A stretch of DNA of 64,000 bases, from positions 434,001-498,000 of the forward strand of contig VZRG01000306.1 in NCBI GenBank assembly GCA_013397435.1, given 5' to 3'. The notes under the pieces were generated by a model. It was not told where the DNA came from and did no database searches. It saw only the letters and a list, made by a program, of their open reading frames with translations. Source of the stretch: Erythrocercus mccallii (lineage: Eukaryota; Chordata; Aves; Passeriformes; Dicruridae). Made by a program: the position numbers and the translations under genes. This document shows, piece by piece, positions 11,806-25,218 of the stretch (its first letter is position 1; each line of letters starts with the position of its first letter).

Positions 11806-13320
11806 GAATATAATAAAATCATTGTTAAATGAAATACCCTAAAAACCTCCTTAAAGGTTTCATAAAAAATAAGGTCATACCTTAATAAATAGAAGAAATA
11901 TAACACCCACTGGAAAAAAAAATTAATCAAGCTTGTTGAAGATAACTAAATATTTTGATCATGAATTAAAATCTTCCTAAATTAATTAAAACGAACACCA
12001 TTAAACACCTTTTAGCATTTCTTATTAGAGACCATAGAAGCATACTCTGAAGACTTCCATGGCAAATGAAACATTAATAAAAATGTGTATTTGTGTAACA
12101 TAGCCTTTTTGTTCCCAACAGAGTATTGTACCAGTTTTAATCACCTTTAGAGTCAGAAGAAATTTCAGTAATTTTGATTTTCTGGGGATGAAGTTACCAT
12201 AAAAAAAGAGAGAAAAACACAGATTTGTAATCTGAAGCTGAGAGAACAATACCTTACATACTAACAACCAATAAAATATTCAAATGAAATGCTGATTAAA
12301 GAAAAAGTAAGTATTTTACTGTTGCACTGATATATTAACTTATCTTTGACAGCTAACACGAGGAAAAGAAAGTTATAAAATGGAAATCAAAGCCAAAGTT
12401 AGATTAATGAAAGAAATAAAAAATATTTAGCCAAAAAAACCTTTTGATTTGAAAATGCAAATAAGGACTTCAGATCCCTCAAGGTCTTTGTTACCTGTGT
12501 AATGCTTTTTGATAAATATCTTGTTCTAAACACCATCATACCTATGTTTTTGTATCACAATGGCAAAGAAAAAAGGGTATTTCTCAAAAGTAGTTCCGCA
12601 GGAACAGAAAAGTTTTAGAAATGTAGTTTTAGAAGTGCAACAACCGCAACATATTTCAGGAAGAAAACTGAGCAGCTCTGTACTGTGTCTAGCAAACAAT
12701 CATGCTTCTAGAAGCAGCAGTGAACCAAATGCAGTTCCTCTGCTGTTCTGCACTCCTCCCATGCACATTTCATCATACCCAAACTGATGATTTAAAGTCA
12801 AAGTACGCTTGTAAGCACTAACCCAACTAATTCTGCTTCCAATACCAAGTGATGACTTTTCTCATCAGCAATGTATAAGCAAGAAACATTTCCTCCTCTC
12901 TAAGCACAAAAAATTAGAGTTTTAGGAGTCCCTGTGGCTGCTCTGGAGGCAGAACCAGGCACCCAGACAATATCATATCTTGACTGACTTCTGATCAAAT
13001 AATTCAAGCCTTCCAAGAATGCATTTGAAAGACACTGGAGCAATCAGTGAGGGAGGTATTCATCTGACCAAGAGCTGATATCTGTAGTATTCTGTGACAT
13101 CTGCTACTGTCACTGATTTTACAGTCAGCAAAGATTCATCTGACATTATAGAGGTCTTTAAAGAAAAGTCAGATGAGGCACTTGAGACACTGTGTGGGAG
13201 AACAGTGGAAGAATGGTGAGGATTATTGCAAACATGCTCAAGTGACTTGCAGATGGGGTGTAAAAAACATATATGTCACACTAATAATATTTTAGTCTTG
13301 TGTGCTTGACAAGAAGAACA
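11806..13320. other. AT-rich non-coding stretch
   Basis: Nothing recognised. The 75-codon ORF near 12560-12787 has no known motif and no supporting splice context. Confidence 0.5.
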
Positions 13321-13580
13321 TGTGTGTTTAGGTAACATAGGCCTGTGATACTGTGAGGCACCCTGTCCAAGTTGCCTGAGACTCCTGCTCTGCTGTGGGA
13401 AAGATCAAAGCCCAGTGGTTAAATGAATTCACACTGTGCTTGTGTGAGTCCCTGGAGGCCATGTGGGAAATAGCAGGTCCAGCCAGCCTCCAGCACGGAG
13501 CAAGCTCCGTGGTGCCTGGGTCCCAGCCTGTGCGCCACGCCACTGCCCAGGTGCTGCTTGGGGGATCCTCCAGCTGGTGA
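13321..13580. other. GC-richer patch with a perfect hairpin
   Basis: This patch is clearly richer in G+C and CpG than its flanks. It holds an 8-bp perfect inverted repeat (CACGGAGC, two bases, GCTCCGTG; 13494-13511). Two overlapping plus-strand ORFs cross it but match nothing I know. A pyrimidine-rich tract ending in TTGTAG at about 13698 resembles a splice acceptor, but no clear exon can be built. An unrecognised old repeat or a decayed exon are both possible. Confidence 0.4.
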
Positions 13581-16395
13581 AGTTAATGAAAATCAATTCA
13601 CTTTGCATTTCGTCTGTGGCTTTGTGTTTATTCCTGTGTCCTCTCTACCCAGATTGTTATTTCTACTCACACTGTTATTTCTCTTTGCTGCTTGTAGCGG
13701 AAGGCCAGGTGCAGGATGTTAGACTATGGCTAAAGGGAGTAAAAAGAGCAATTGGCACACCAAAAACTGAACCCATGAGCAATATACAGAGGAAAGGAGT
13801 AGTAAGAGAATGAAGCAGGAAGAAAGGATGAGAATGAGCTTCGGAGAACAGAACTGGATATAGAGAGAGGAATAAGCAAAGAAAAAGAAGAGATGAATAT
13901 TTTTCCTCTTGCTTGGGAAAAAAAAAAAAACAAACAAAAAGCCAAATAATCCAAAAGGTTAATGAATTATATTTATTCAGGTTCTTAATTGCTTGAAGTA
14001 TTCATTTTTAACAGTGTTGTTGATGTTCTCAGCACTTAGGAATAAAACTGAGGCTCCATAAATGAGAAACCTCACAACTTATTATTTTTCTTCCCTTTTT
14101 TTTCCACCTTTTTTTTTTTTTTTTTTTTAATTATTGGCTAACTTACAAAGACACACTTTTCCATTTGCTAGTTCTTCCTGGCCAAAGCTACTTGGGTAAC
14201 AGAGGAAAACACACTGCTTTTTTTTCAACCACAATAAAGGAATTAGTGTTCATGTAATGAAGCTGCTCTCCTGACACTAACATAAAAATCTTAAAAGCAC
14301 CAGGAAAAAAAGAATACAGAAATAAACAAAGGCTTTAAAGCTGACCATCCTAATCACAGTAGTTTATTTCTTCAGTAACTGAAATAAATTAAATTCCTGA
14401 TTGGCTAAAGAAGGTAAAAATAGAGGTTTGGTAGTTAAGCAAGGATTTGAACTAAGGGTGGTTTTGAGGGAAAAATTTTACATTGCTTGCTGTAATTGAA
14501 GAAACAGGTTGTTCCAGGCTTACAGAGAAAGCAACGTGAAAATACTTCAGAAATTTAAGATTCTGCAAGGCGGACAGTCAGTAGTGCCCAGAGTTCTGGA
14601 TGGGTGCATTTTAATTAAATCAAAGTAAACAAGCCACAGCAGGGCCAAGTGTGAGTCAAGCTGCAGGCAAGCTTGACATATGAAATTTGAAGGTGAGTCT
14701 GAGGAAGTTTGAAGCTGCTGAAGAAGGAGAAAAGATAACAAAGGGAGAAGTGTGGGGTAATTGCTTGGGGGAGAAAGAAGGACAGTAACTGTATCTGCAA
14801 GATGATGAACAGCCTACAGCACAGAGATGCTGGGTGTACAGGCTGGAGCAGAGACGGTGCTACTTGTCAGTGTGTGGCTGACATACAGAACTCAGCCTAG
14901 ACTGAGGAATGGTGCTCAGCTTTACATGTTTTTCTAATCCTTATTTTTACCCCAGACATGCATAGTAAAATACTCTGAATTTTGAAGATTCATTTATAAG
15001 TCACTGGCCATATTTTGCATTTAAAGGAAGTTGGTCCATCTATTTTTAATATTGTAACTGCTTAATTGTGGAGCAGCTGAATAATCAACAGATACTCTTA
15101 TATTTGGAAGCAAGTTTAGAATTAAGTTTATGTCTGTAGAGATTAGAACACAAGTTCTTCAGCTTTGCTCCCCAGGAATTCTGCAGGCTGAGACTTGCAG
15201 TGCAGAGGACAACATGATGGAAGGTTTTACAAAACATATGCAAAATGGAAAACAATTTGAAAATCTTCATCCATACCTAACATTACAGAAGTTATCATCC
15301 TAGAGAGTGCCACTTCCAGTGCACTTCCCACATTTGTGTGTTTTCCCACATTTTTTTTCTTAGATTGACCAACAAGTAAATAAAAACCTTGCTAAAAAAT
15401 CTAGGCTAAAATAGCACTTGTGGGCAAGAGGTAGGACAGCTTGTCAATATACTCTTCCCCAGATATTTCACCCTCTTTTTACAGGAAAAAAAGAAAATAC
15501 ACAGCTCAAATGTTCAAGTGATTTAGTAGGTACAATTGTGAGGTGTTTTTTATCTAAAATGAGAATATAAGTTTTTATATTAAAACTATAAGTCTAAAGT
15601 AATTTATCTTATAACTCCTTACATATTTGTACCCTGATTCACAGTGAAAATCATGGACACAGCTGTAGGCAGAGAAAAATTTGCTTTACGTATAGAAAGC
15701 AGGCTTTTTGTCAATTGTTAGAATATTCCCAGAATGGCAGGTTTCAAGATATAATTAATTCAATTAATTGTCAAATGCTTTTAGAATTTAGTTACATAGA
15801 AGCATTTTGCAGGTCATTAACTGCTTATGTTTTTCACCAAAGGGGCACTATATTAAATAGTAAATAACTTATATTAAACACATTAAGCTCAAAATTGATT
15901 AAAATTATAAAAGATCACACTTTGAATACATATACACTTTTGCCTGAATATTTTTTTGCAAGAAAAACAGCCTTGTGCTGGTTTTGTGTCAGCAAAGACA
16001 CCTGACAGGAGACTGTTCAACAGCAAATTAAACTTTATTCTGTGATTACAAGGGATGAGTTAACTGCTACAGGTATTATGGGATATCTGTATATCAAAAA
16101 TGCACTAGTTTGATAACACAGATATAAGGATCTTGACTGTCAGTTAATAACAGCAGCAATGTTCTTATGGAAAGTAGGCTTTTAAAATATGGGTTTGCAT
16201 ACAGAAAGTATTCATGAACAGGTCACATTTCAGATATTTATGAGTTTTATCATTTTAAGTCATTCTTAATTTCAGCTTTGTATTTTTGGTAACATGATTA
16301 TGCTGGTACAGCACAGTAGAAATGCTTATATTCATCCTTGAAATTCATCACTGCACTTGCATCACTGTAGTATTCAGGTTTACATTCTTGACAAT
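13581..16395. other. AT-rich non-coding stretch with poly-T
   Basis: A near-pure T run at about 14110-14128 and A-rich runs near 13919-13940 are the only distinctive elements. No gene is recognised. Confidence 0.5.
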
Positions 16396-16415
16396 TAAGC
16401 ACCAGCTGGTGCTTA
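16396..16415. repeat. 20-bp perfect palindrome with CAGCTG core
   Basis: TAAGCACCAGCTGGTGCTTA is identical to its reverse complement. The centre is the E-box CAGCTG (bHLH-type site), flanked by symmetric ACC/GGT. It lies outside any recognised repeat. A perfect 20-bp dyad is rare by chance, but any binding role is inference. Confidence 0.8.
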
Positions 16416-19400
16416 GTTTTCAATGGGTAGATGGGGCAGCCCTATTTATCTACGAAACAAATAATTTCTCTTTTTCCACAGCTGTCAAAAAGTATACCTA
16501 ATTCATCAAAAAATGTCAGCAAAGGCTTAAGCTGGTTATTACCAACATATAATGAAATATTTAAACTTGATTGCTTAAGATGAAGCATGTGCTCCATTGA
16601 GCAGCTAAGCAGACAACTAAATAAATAATGTATTGGTCTTTCTTAAGTTGTTGATTGACCAGCAATTTCACAGCTGAATTTTATCTTTAAAAGTGCATAT
16701 GTTGTTCTCGGTCCAAGGCCTGGCAGCCGTGTACTTCAGAATGTCTCTTAAGATCCCGTGGAAGATGTCTGTCATTGTCCTCATGGCCTGGTAGGTCAAC
16801 AGTAAAATGTACAAGTGTTTTGTGATAATGACCCTTTGTCTCACTCACAAGCCCAAAAGTCTAAATAATGCTGCATCAGCAATATTTTTGCTGCTCCCAT
16901 GGCACCTCCTCCCTGTTTCCTGTGGGGGTTTTTTTTGGGGGGGGGGAGGTTGGTTTTTTTAAAATAATGTCTCCTCCAAAAATAGATTATTTCACCTTCT
17001 TCTAGTAAAGGGGCTAGTAGGTAACTTAACCTCAGCTCTGAAATATGTATCCGAGAGTCTGAGACTTTTACGCATTCCAGACACAGAGCACAGCAGCTAC
17101 AATTCTCTGAGTGACTTTCTTCCCATCTTCACAGAATTGCTGTGCTTTGGGAACAGCCAAAGCTCTGACATGCCTGAATTCTGTAAGACTGAAAGGCTCC
17201 AGTCTCACCAGAGCTTTAGTAGGGATGCCACAGCTGATCAAACAATTGCCATTCTGTTGCAGATCTTCTGAGACCTGCAGTTTTCATTCCTCATCACACA
17301 ACCTCCAAGGCAATTCTATCAATCATCCTTACTAGCATACACTTGTGCTGCATTATAAGTGCAGTTCATGGACATTTAGGGACAAGTGGCTGTGGAAGCG
17401 AGAACGATTTGAAGGACTTTTCAAAATATTTAATACTTCTCTATACAAGAAATAGGAAATACATATTAGTCTCAATTTATTAGTACTCGGGTTGCAAGTT
17501 GTCTCTCTGACTACCCATTCAGCTATCTTATACATTAAATATGCAGCTCTGGAAAAAAAGTTAGTAAACACAACAGTCATAAGTGGTATTGAACTGTTTG
17601 ATTTCTACTTTCACAAAGCCTACTGGATTGAAGTAAGACAAAAAAAAGGAAATCACAGTGGGAAGAGAGGGAAATAATTTGTAGATCAGTTTAGTCAATC
17701 TTGTATTGTGCATCAGTTTGAGAAATGAGACAAAGAATGGATTTGGATATCAATCTTACCTAAGAAATTGAGATGTTCTGTTTCAGGAACATGTTTAATT
17801 CCTACTATATGCTTAATTACAAACTTTATTTCTTTACATTAACACCTTTTCTTTTTCTCATTAAAACCGAAACTGGAAAACAACCCACTCATTGAAGCTT
17901 TGATATGACCTGAGAGACGAACCCTTGAGCTTGCCTTTTACTTGATGTAAACATTCAGATGTCTTTTGAGGATCAAGGCTGTTTCCCTGCTCAGTGCTGT
18001 GAAATGGCAAGAGACACAAATTGACTTGAGGGTAAACTAAACACATTGATAAACAGAATATAACTTCATCTTTTTGTTTCTGAAATACAATAAAAATACA
18101 AAAATCACACATTAAGTGGCCAGACTTGGGTTATTGAGTCACTGAAGAAGGTACTTGTTTTACACTCAGTTTGAATTCAATCCCTGGGATCTGATGACAG
18201 TAGGATCAAGCAAGGTCAGTGAAGTTGCTGTGCAGGAACCAGCAATCCACTTGCTTTATCCAGGGCTGTAAGATCAAACACTTCAATGAATCCAAAACAG
18301 ACTGGCTGATGTCAGCATCCTAAACATCACCAAGAAACCTACTGGCAGCAAGCATAGCAAACTTCTCCTTTTGGTGTTCCAAATAATTTTCAGTAAAATT
18401 AATATTGCTAAAAGTGAGATTTTAAGCCTAGTAATCCACTGCATGGTCTCTCCAAAATGTGGTGTTACTACAAATATCTCTTAAATATGTTAGAATATAT
18501 ACGGAGAGGTCATGTTTTAGATCTGATTATTCAAATTAACATTTCTCACACTGTAAAAATGTAAACCATAGGAAATACCAAACAATGTAAATGGAATTAT
18601 TCACTGAAAAGAATTGTTGTCTCCATGCACTTCCTTTGTTTCATTTTTATTCCTTAAAACCAGAACCAGAATAGGTGACTGAATTTTGCTTTTGGTTAAT
18701 GTTTGTCTATTTCTCTTGTACCATTATGGATAAACAACCATCTACTCTTTTAAAAAAAGAATGATTACATAGGCCACTGGAGATCTGTTCTACATTAGAC
18801 TTTAATTCAGACCAGAGCATTCCTCTGAAAAACAGACTCAGCTTCAGTGTTCCTTTTTTGAACTAAATGGAACAGGGACTGAAGGATTTTTCACATCTGA
18901 AGGAGAACTTGCCAATCAGTTATGGAGTATATTTATTTTATAAAACATTAATAAGCACATTACCATCTTAGTCCCTACATTTCCAAGATATGTTTTCTTT
19001 ACAATAGGTCTGACCTTTTCTTCAAAAATTAACCTCAACCTAAACTTTTAGATCATTCCTCTAAAATTAATATTCATTATAGTAACTTCTCCTGAGGAGA
19101 GACACTGTATCAATGTTATTCCACCAGAAATTAGAGCCAGAAAAAAGCCTCCCAGAAGTTCAGTATAGCTACAGAGCTTAATTTACCACAGGATGAGCAA
19201 TTACTTCTTTAATAAATTATGCAGCATTTATTAATCAATGTATTACCTGTTCAAACAAGAAACAAAATTCTCTACTGTGCATATTTTAGTAGATGGAGTA
19301 TGATACATGATGCTGCAAGGAAACAGAAAGAAGCATGGAGGGAGTTATGACACTAAATTCAGGGTGATTCAGGAGAGATGTTTACCACAGAGTGAAAAAT

Positions 19401-19805
19401 GTTCCGTAAGGAATTGGTGAGTTGAAGAGAACATCAAAGCTGTGAATATTTACAATGCATTTATCTCTTTCTAAGCCAGTCAGAGAGAAAGAGCCTGACA
19501 TTTTTGGAATTGCCCTGCTTGTTTCCACATTTTAGTTTGAAAACAATTATCATTAATTTCTACAAATTTTATTAAAATGTTTCTGTTAAATAGTGTCACT
19601 TTTGCTTCATAAATTCCCTTTGTCTTCACTGTGCATTTGATCACTTTTTAGATGATGCAGCTCATTGAGAAGGTCTCTGTGGACTTAACCAAAACATACT
19701 AGATGTAATTTGGAATTTAAAATTGAGTAAACAACCAATCACTACAAAACAAACATAAACATTCTGACCACAGTTTACACCTCCGGTATTTACTATACCA
19801 AACCA
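16416..19805. other. Non-coding stretch with one G-rich tract
   Basis: A plus-strand G/T tract at about 16922-16960 (runs of five and ten G separated by T8, then GG-TT-GG) could form a G-quadruplex. The remaining sequence is AT-rich with only short ORFs and no recognised repeat. Confidence 0.5.
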
Positions 19806-20037
19806 GAGAGATTTAGATTGGATATTAGGAAAAAAATCTTCATTATTAGGGTGGTGAGGCACTGCACTAGGCTGCCCAGAGCAGTTGTGGATGATCCTTC
19901 CCTGGAAGTGTTCAAGACAGGTTGGATGGGGCTTTGAGCAATTTTGTCTAGTGTAAGGTGTCCTTGTCCATGGTAGGGGGATTGAACTGGATGATCTAAA
20001 GTTCCCTTCCAACCCAAACCATTCTGTGATTCTATTT
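19806..20037 (+). mobile_element. CR1 LINE 3' end, strongly 5'-truncated
   Basis: This is a 230-bp CR1 tail: GAGATTTAGATTGGATATTAGG at the start, GGTGGTGAGGCACTG, CCCTGGAAGTGTTCAAG, GGTTGGATGGGGCTTTGAGC and CCCTTCCAACCCAAACCATT before a terminal ATTCTGTGATTCTAT-type repeat. It is of the same broad subgroup as the copy at 11285-11805. No coding capacity remains. Confidence 0.95.
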
Positions 20038-20157
20038 AAAACTATGTGTGTTAGGTTCTGCCTCAGAGCCTTCTATTGCTGTGGTCACTTAGATCCCTAT
20101 TGAATGGCACAGGATTTTGTGAAGTGATCACAGCTGATTCATAACGGATTAAAATGG

Positions 20158-20221
20158 GACACTGTTCTCTTTCTACATAATTGTGCTGTGACACTGTTTT
20201 CTTACTACATAATTGTGCTGT
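20158..20221. repeat. Tandem duplication, 32 bp x 2
   Basis: Units at 20158-20189 and 20190-20221 have identical length and differ at only a few central positions. Both end in CTACATAATTGTGCTGT. This is a simple recent direct duplication without further copies. Confidence 0.9.
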
Positions 20222-22376
20222 AGTTTACTACTACAGGTTTTAAACCTTAAAAGCAATCCAAATGTTGATTCATTGTTTTTTTCCTAATTCTCTGTTGGAA
20301 GCACTTAATTCTCTGGCAGCAGATTTTTTTCTGAAGAAAACAGCCTCTGACAAAAAAAAGATATACTGAAAACCATACAGAGTGACTGTATATTTTTAAA
20401 TTTACCTATAATAGCATATTATTTAATATGACCTACTATTTAAAAAATGTATTTGTATCTCAGAATACAATATGGGACATTATTCTTTTTAATTCCAAGT
20501 ACTGAATTTATATCTCCAGAGCTGATTGTTTTTGAAGTTTGCATTGTAAATGTAATCCATCAGATGTTAACGAGTTATCTCATTTTTCAGTTGTGAGGGT
20601 AACATATGTTTGCTAGAGAATGCCTGTTGTTTAGAAACAAGTGGTAATTGTACTTTTACCGCAAGACCTTGCAATCAGCAGGGATAGTAGGCAACTACAT
20701 AGTCAGCTAGGACTGTATTTTGTTTCTGCTTCTGTCAATGTTCCACTTCGGATTCTCCTCCAGCTCTTCCTGTTATCTCCATCATTCTTGGAGACAGTAA
20801 CAAATTGCCTATTTCTTTCCTCTGTGAGTTGGAATGATTGATTTCTCAATGTCTAGTTAAAGTATATTGTACAAGTCTTTATATGTCTTCATATTCACAG
20901 TCTGATCTTTCTAAAAGATAATGTTAGGAATAGAGCACAGGTGCAGGCACAAAGCATTCAACCTCATCTGTCTTGTAGAAAAAACTTTGTGCAAAATTTC
21001 CTTAACTGTCCCACTTCAAACACATTAATTATTTCAGTTTGTGTTGCCTACTCAGTTGGATACATCAAGTCCTGAGCTTGCTCTGTTGAAATAATTGTGG
21101 CAGAAAAGTACTATGTGGTTTAGCAGAGTACAAATGTTTTCCACAGACATACTAAAATGCTGAAATGGGGTCAAATTCACTCCAGGTGTTAAACCAACTG
21201 GAAAAAATCCCTGCATCAATGGACTAGAGCAAGAATTCCAGTTACAAAGTTGGTCTTTGTCCCTCTACTGTTACATCTTCCCCATATCCACTGCTGATCT
21301 TTTGTGCTAGATGATGCTTCTGTATTTGGTTTTCCCAGCAAGAGAAATGGATGTGTTTAATCTCCTTCCATGGTCTCTCTGCTCTCATGTCACAAAATGA
21401 GAGCTTGAAGCTCAGCTATATTGGTTTGGGAGATCATAAATGTGTCTGTCTCCTCTCGGGTTATGGTTAATCTGAGGTCACCTTTTCAAGGTTAAAGAAA
21501 TTGAACACTAATAAACAAATTATATTTATAAAGATTCTGCAAATAAATCACATTTATCTTGTTGTGACTTAAGCCATGGTCAAGCACAAGAAAAACAGCT
21601 TATACTGTGTCGTAAAAATAAAACACAGAGAGGGATCTCCCTTCTTTTGTTCCTTGCTGCTCTTGAATATCATTATTGGTGATAGTTCAGACATTCTTTA
21701 TGTTTTCCCAATTTTGCTCTTGTGTAAGTCCCGTCATGTAAAACTTTTGCTCTCTTCCACAATTCCGGCTTTTCCTTTGTTAAGTGGAATTTGATCGCTT
21801 TCTACCTTTAGTCCTCCATCAGTCAGTGAATCTGTTGCTTATTTACCAAATATCTGGAATTCAGCCTTGAAACTGAGTTTGTCCTTGTCATATGTCTTGT
21901 GGGAGCTGCATTTATATTTATGCTTGTTGAAGCTTAGAAACCCTACACTGCTAGGCTTTCACCTAAAGCAAGAATTTTTCCTTTTACCTTTTTTAGGCTT
22001 TAGATCAATATGAGGATATTCATATATAGATTATAAAAAAGCCCCATACTTAAAACAGAGTGCGCTCAGACCCAACTTTTGCAGGCAGAGAACCTTTGGT
22101 ATCAAGTAAGATTCCTAAATCACATACTGATTGCTGCAAAAAGTTTATCATGGCAGAGACAGTAATAACATGTTCTTTTATGAAAGCACTTTTACTACAT
22201 GAAGTAAATCATTCCAAAAAACCCTCTCTCGAGCCAGGTTTAAACTCGCAGCAACTGGCTAGCTAGAAAACATAACACACACATAAACTTTATGGTATCA
22301 AGAATCAGATTTAGCTTATAAAAGAAAAGGTCAGAATTTGAACAGCATGGACTTTTCTTGATAATAAAGAATCTAG
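20222..22376. other. AT-rich non-coding stretch
   Basis: Only short ORFs occur and none has a recognisable domain. No repeat is recognised. Confidence 0.5.
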
Positions 22377-22396
22377 TATGCTAGCATGCTAGCATA
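22377..22396. repeat. 20-bp perfect palindrome (TATGCTAGCATGCTAGCATA)
   Basis: The sequence equals its reverse complement and also contains two overlapping direct GCTAGCAT-type units, so it is a palindrome built from a repeated 8-mer. It could extrude as a cruciform. The biological role is unknown. Confidence 0.8.
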
Positions 22397-22593
22397 GACC
22401 AAATAAAGAAGATCATTTTTAGCTTTTCTTCATGAATATCCTCCAGATCCTCCCTGTTGTTTCTGTGGTACAAGGCAAATACTGCAGTGGTTAAACAATC
22501 ACTTAATCGGGTGCTTCACCCCCAGAAAAGTTAAAATCACTATGTCTATCACGAAACTATTTTAATGTAGTTTATACACAGTAAATACAAAGG

Positions 22594-22632
22594 AAAACAA
22601 AGGAAGACGGAAAACAAAGGAAGACGGAAAAC
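22594..22632. repeat. 17-bp minisatellite, about 2.3 copies
   Basis: The unit AAAACAAAGGAAGACGG is at 22594-22610 and again at 22611-22627, with a partial third copy. Copies are identical, suggesting recent slippage. Confidence 0.88.
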
Positions 22633-25014
22633 ACCCACATGCTCTTCATCAGTAAGGGAATTAATTTCTTCTATATCTATATGATGAACTGAAGGTTATT
22701 GAGGAAAAGGCAAAAATAAAATATCCATGTTACCATTCACAACATTAACTTAAAGTCTAATTTCAGTTCACAAAATCCATAATTTACAATAATCTACAAG
22801 AGGAACATTGTTCCATCCTTAGTTTTGGATGTTCTTGGTAAGGAATAGAGATTGTTGAGCTGGAATTATCTTAAAAGTTTCTTTTCAGAATGGAGTCTGA
22901 TTTGCAGACACAGCCATTCAGTTATTAAAAAGGAGACTGTTATTATATACTTGACAAACAAAAGATTTAATGGCATTATGAAAATTCAGCACAAGCTAAA
23001 AACCCCCAAAAGATTACTCATGCATACACTGAAAGAAAATTTATTTCTATGTTTTAATAATTAGTCTGCCTCAAAAGGAGTGCTGATAGTGGACATTAGT
23101 GTAACCAAGCTCAGCATTGAAAGTTGAATTCTAAACAGTGAACAAAATTATTATAATTTTCTTCCACGTAACTTGTTGGACCATGTACAAAGCCCTATAT
23201 CTGACAGAATATATTTATCCCATTATCTTTTCATGGACTACATTAAGAAAAAAAAAGGGTGAACCATGACTTTTGTGAAGCATTAATGTAAGGGTTTATT
23301 CCTTTTGCTAAGTATGCTGAGGCATTCAGTGGTAGTCCATTTGTACCACTGAGAAAAGTAAGCTGTGGGTAAAGAACAAACTCACCCAAGTTTCTGCTAT
23401 ATTATGTGGGGTTACAATTTGTAAAACCAGCTCTGGGGTAGGAACTGCATTGTGGAGGACATGCTGCCTCTTGATGCACCTGGAAACACATTTTTCTAGT
23501 AACTGGAACAATACCATGTCAAGATTTTTATGAAATACTTTTCAGAGATCAGCACTGAAAAGCTTGTTTAATGTTCATCTGCACAAGCTAATTGTTGTTA
23601 ACACAGTTGCTGCCATCATATTTTTCATTTTCATGAACAATCAGAAAGCAGATGCAAAAAAATATTTCCAACCACATTCTGAAAGCTATTTCTTTGTCAC
23701 ATATTTCTACATTAAAACGTTGCCTTAAATATTTTATAATGTGTGAGAAGATTCCAGTGACTAAAATTGTGATGAAAGCTTGCGGAAAATAATCAGAAGG
23801 TACAGAAGACTAAATCAATCTGCTTGAAGTTCTTTGCTGTGAAAGTGCTAGTTCTTTTTCTACGTAATATTTCCACTAATATCAGTTGCAGCTCTGCACT
23901 CAGTAAGACCTCAGGATTTTCATACATTGTTGAGATGAATGTTGCCAGAAGTTATCTAAGATTTATGCAAATATACTATCTAGGAGAAACCAACATTCTT
24001 TCTGCATGAAAATCTCTTTTAAATTAATGCAAAAAACCGTGTTGCTTTTGCTAGCATGCTATTTCTTAACATTTTCAGATTTATGATTTATATTCAAAGT
24101 AAAAATCATTCATGATCTGCTCAGTCAGAATGAAAAGTGTACATGTGTGCAATAATAATCATGTAATTTATTTACGCATAGGTTTCAGAAAATGGATTGG
24201 AAATTTTCAGTCTTGAAGGTGACAGTATGTGGTGATAGGAATGGAAGTTTTCCCTCTGCTTTCTGTTACATTTCTGATTCTCAAAGTTTACAACTGCAGA
24301 TTTTTTTAGGACTCTTCCTCTACCCAGAATTAAGCACTGATTGAGAAACAATAACTTAATCATGCATACAGAAGATCCAGTGGCACTTTGAGCATTTTGC
24401 ATCTCACTCATGTCCAATTTTACATCTAGAATTAGCCTCACCTTTTCCTAGAAAAGGACAAAGATACCTACAATTTCCCAGTAGCACAAGGCTCCTGTTA
24501 GATATAAAACTGCAAGCTAAGTCAGGCCTAGGCTTCCTTTTAAGCAGATGTCTGCAGAGGTCAGGATGAAGATCTGAGCCTTCCCTGAGCCTGGGACTAA
24601 AGGACAGGTCCAGGGAGTGATATGGTGAAAATCAAATCAAATTTACAAACTGTCCACCCAAATCTACACACCACAGAACCAAAAAAATCCTGACCCACAG
24701 TATCAGCTATTTCAGCTTTACTGGGTCAAATCCATAGTAAATTAAATAAGGAATGAATGTTGAGATGTGCTACCTTTAAAAAAAATAATAAATCTCTGTG
24801 TTTAGGTAGAAAGCCACCATGTTTCTTATCCTACAAAGATGCAGAAGTAAGTTTCTAAACCATGAAGTATGCTAGAAGCTGTAGGCAATATTCTGTAGAC
24901 ATTACTGTTCAAGGGAAAGAGTTCTGCTGTGTATACATACAAGGAAGTATTACAGTTGAATTGAAGAGCATGGAAATTAGAAGCTAAGGGATAGCACCGA
25001 CTATAAAATTTTCT
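22633..25014. other. AT-rich non-coding stretch
   Basis: No gene, RNA or repeat recognised. The longest ORF is about 90 codons (minus, 24172-24441) and has no recognisable motif. Confidence 0.5.
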
Positions 25015-25048
25015 ACACTGTAAAAGTTTTCACACTATAAAAGTTTTC
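25015..25048. repeat. 17-bp direct duplication
   Basis: ACACTGTAAAAGTTTTC at 25015-25031 is followed directly by a copy with one substitution at 25032-25048. Confidence 0.85.
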
Positions 25049-25218
25049 ATTTATGAGACATACTTCTAAAACAGCATCTTTAAGAGGAAGGTCCTTCTGC
25101 AGAAATTAACATTCAGCAGACAAATCTGACATATAGGAACAACTACTCAAAAGAGGACGCTTCATGTAATATGAAAATGTGCTAAACAGCAAAAGAAGAA
25201 AAAGGGAAGCAAGAAGTG

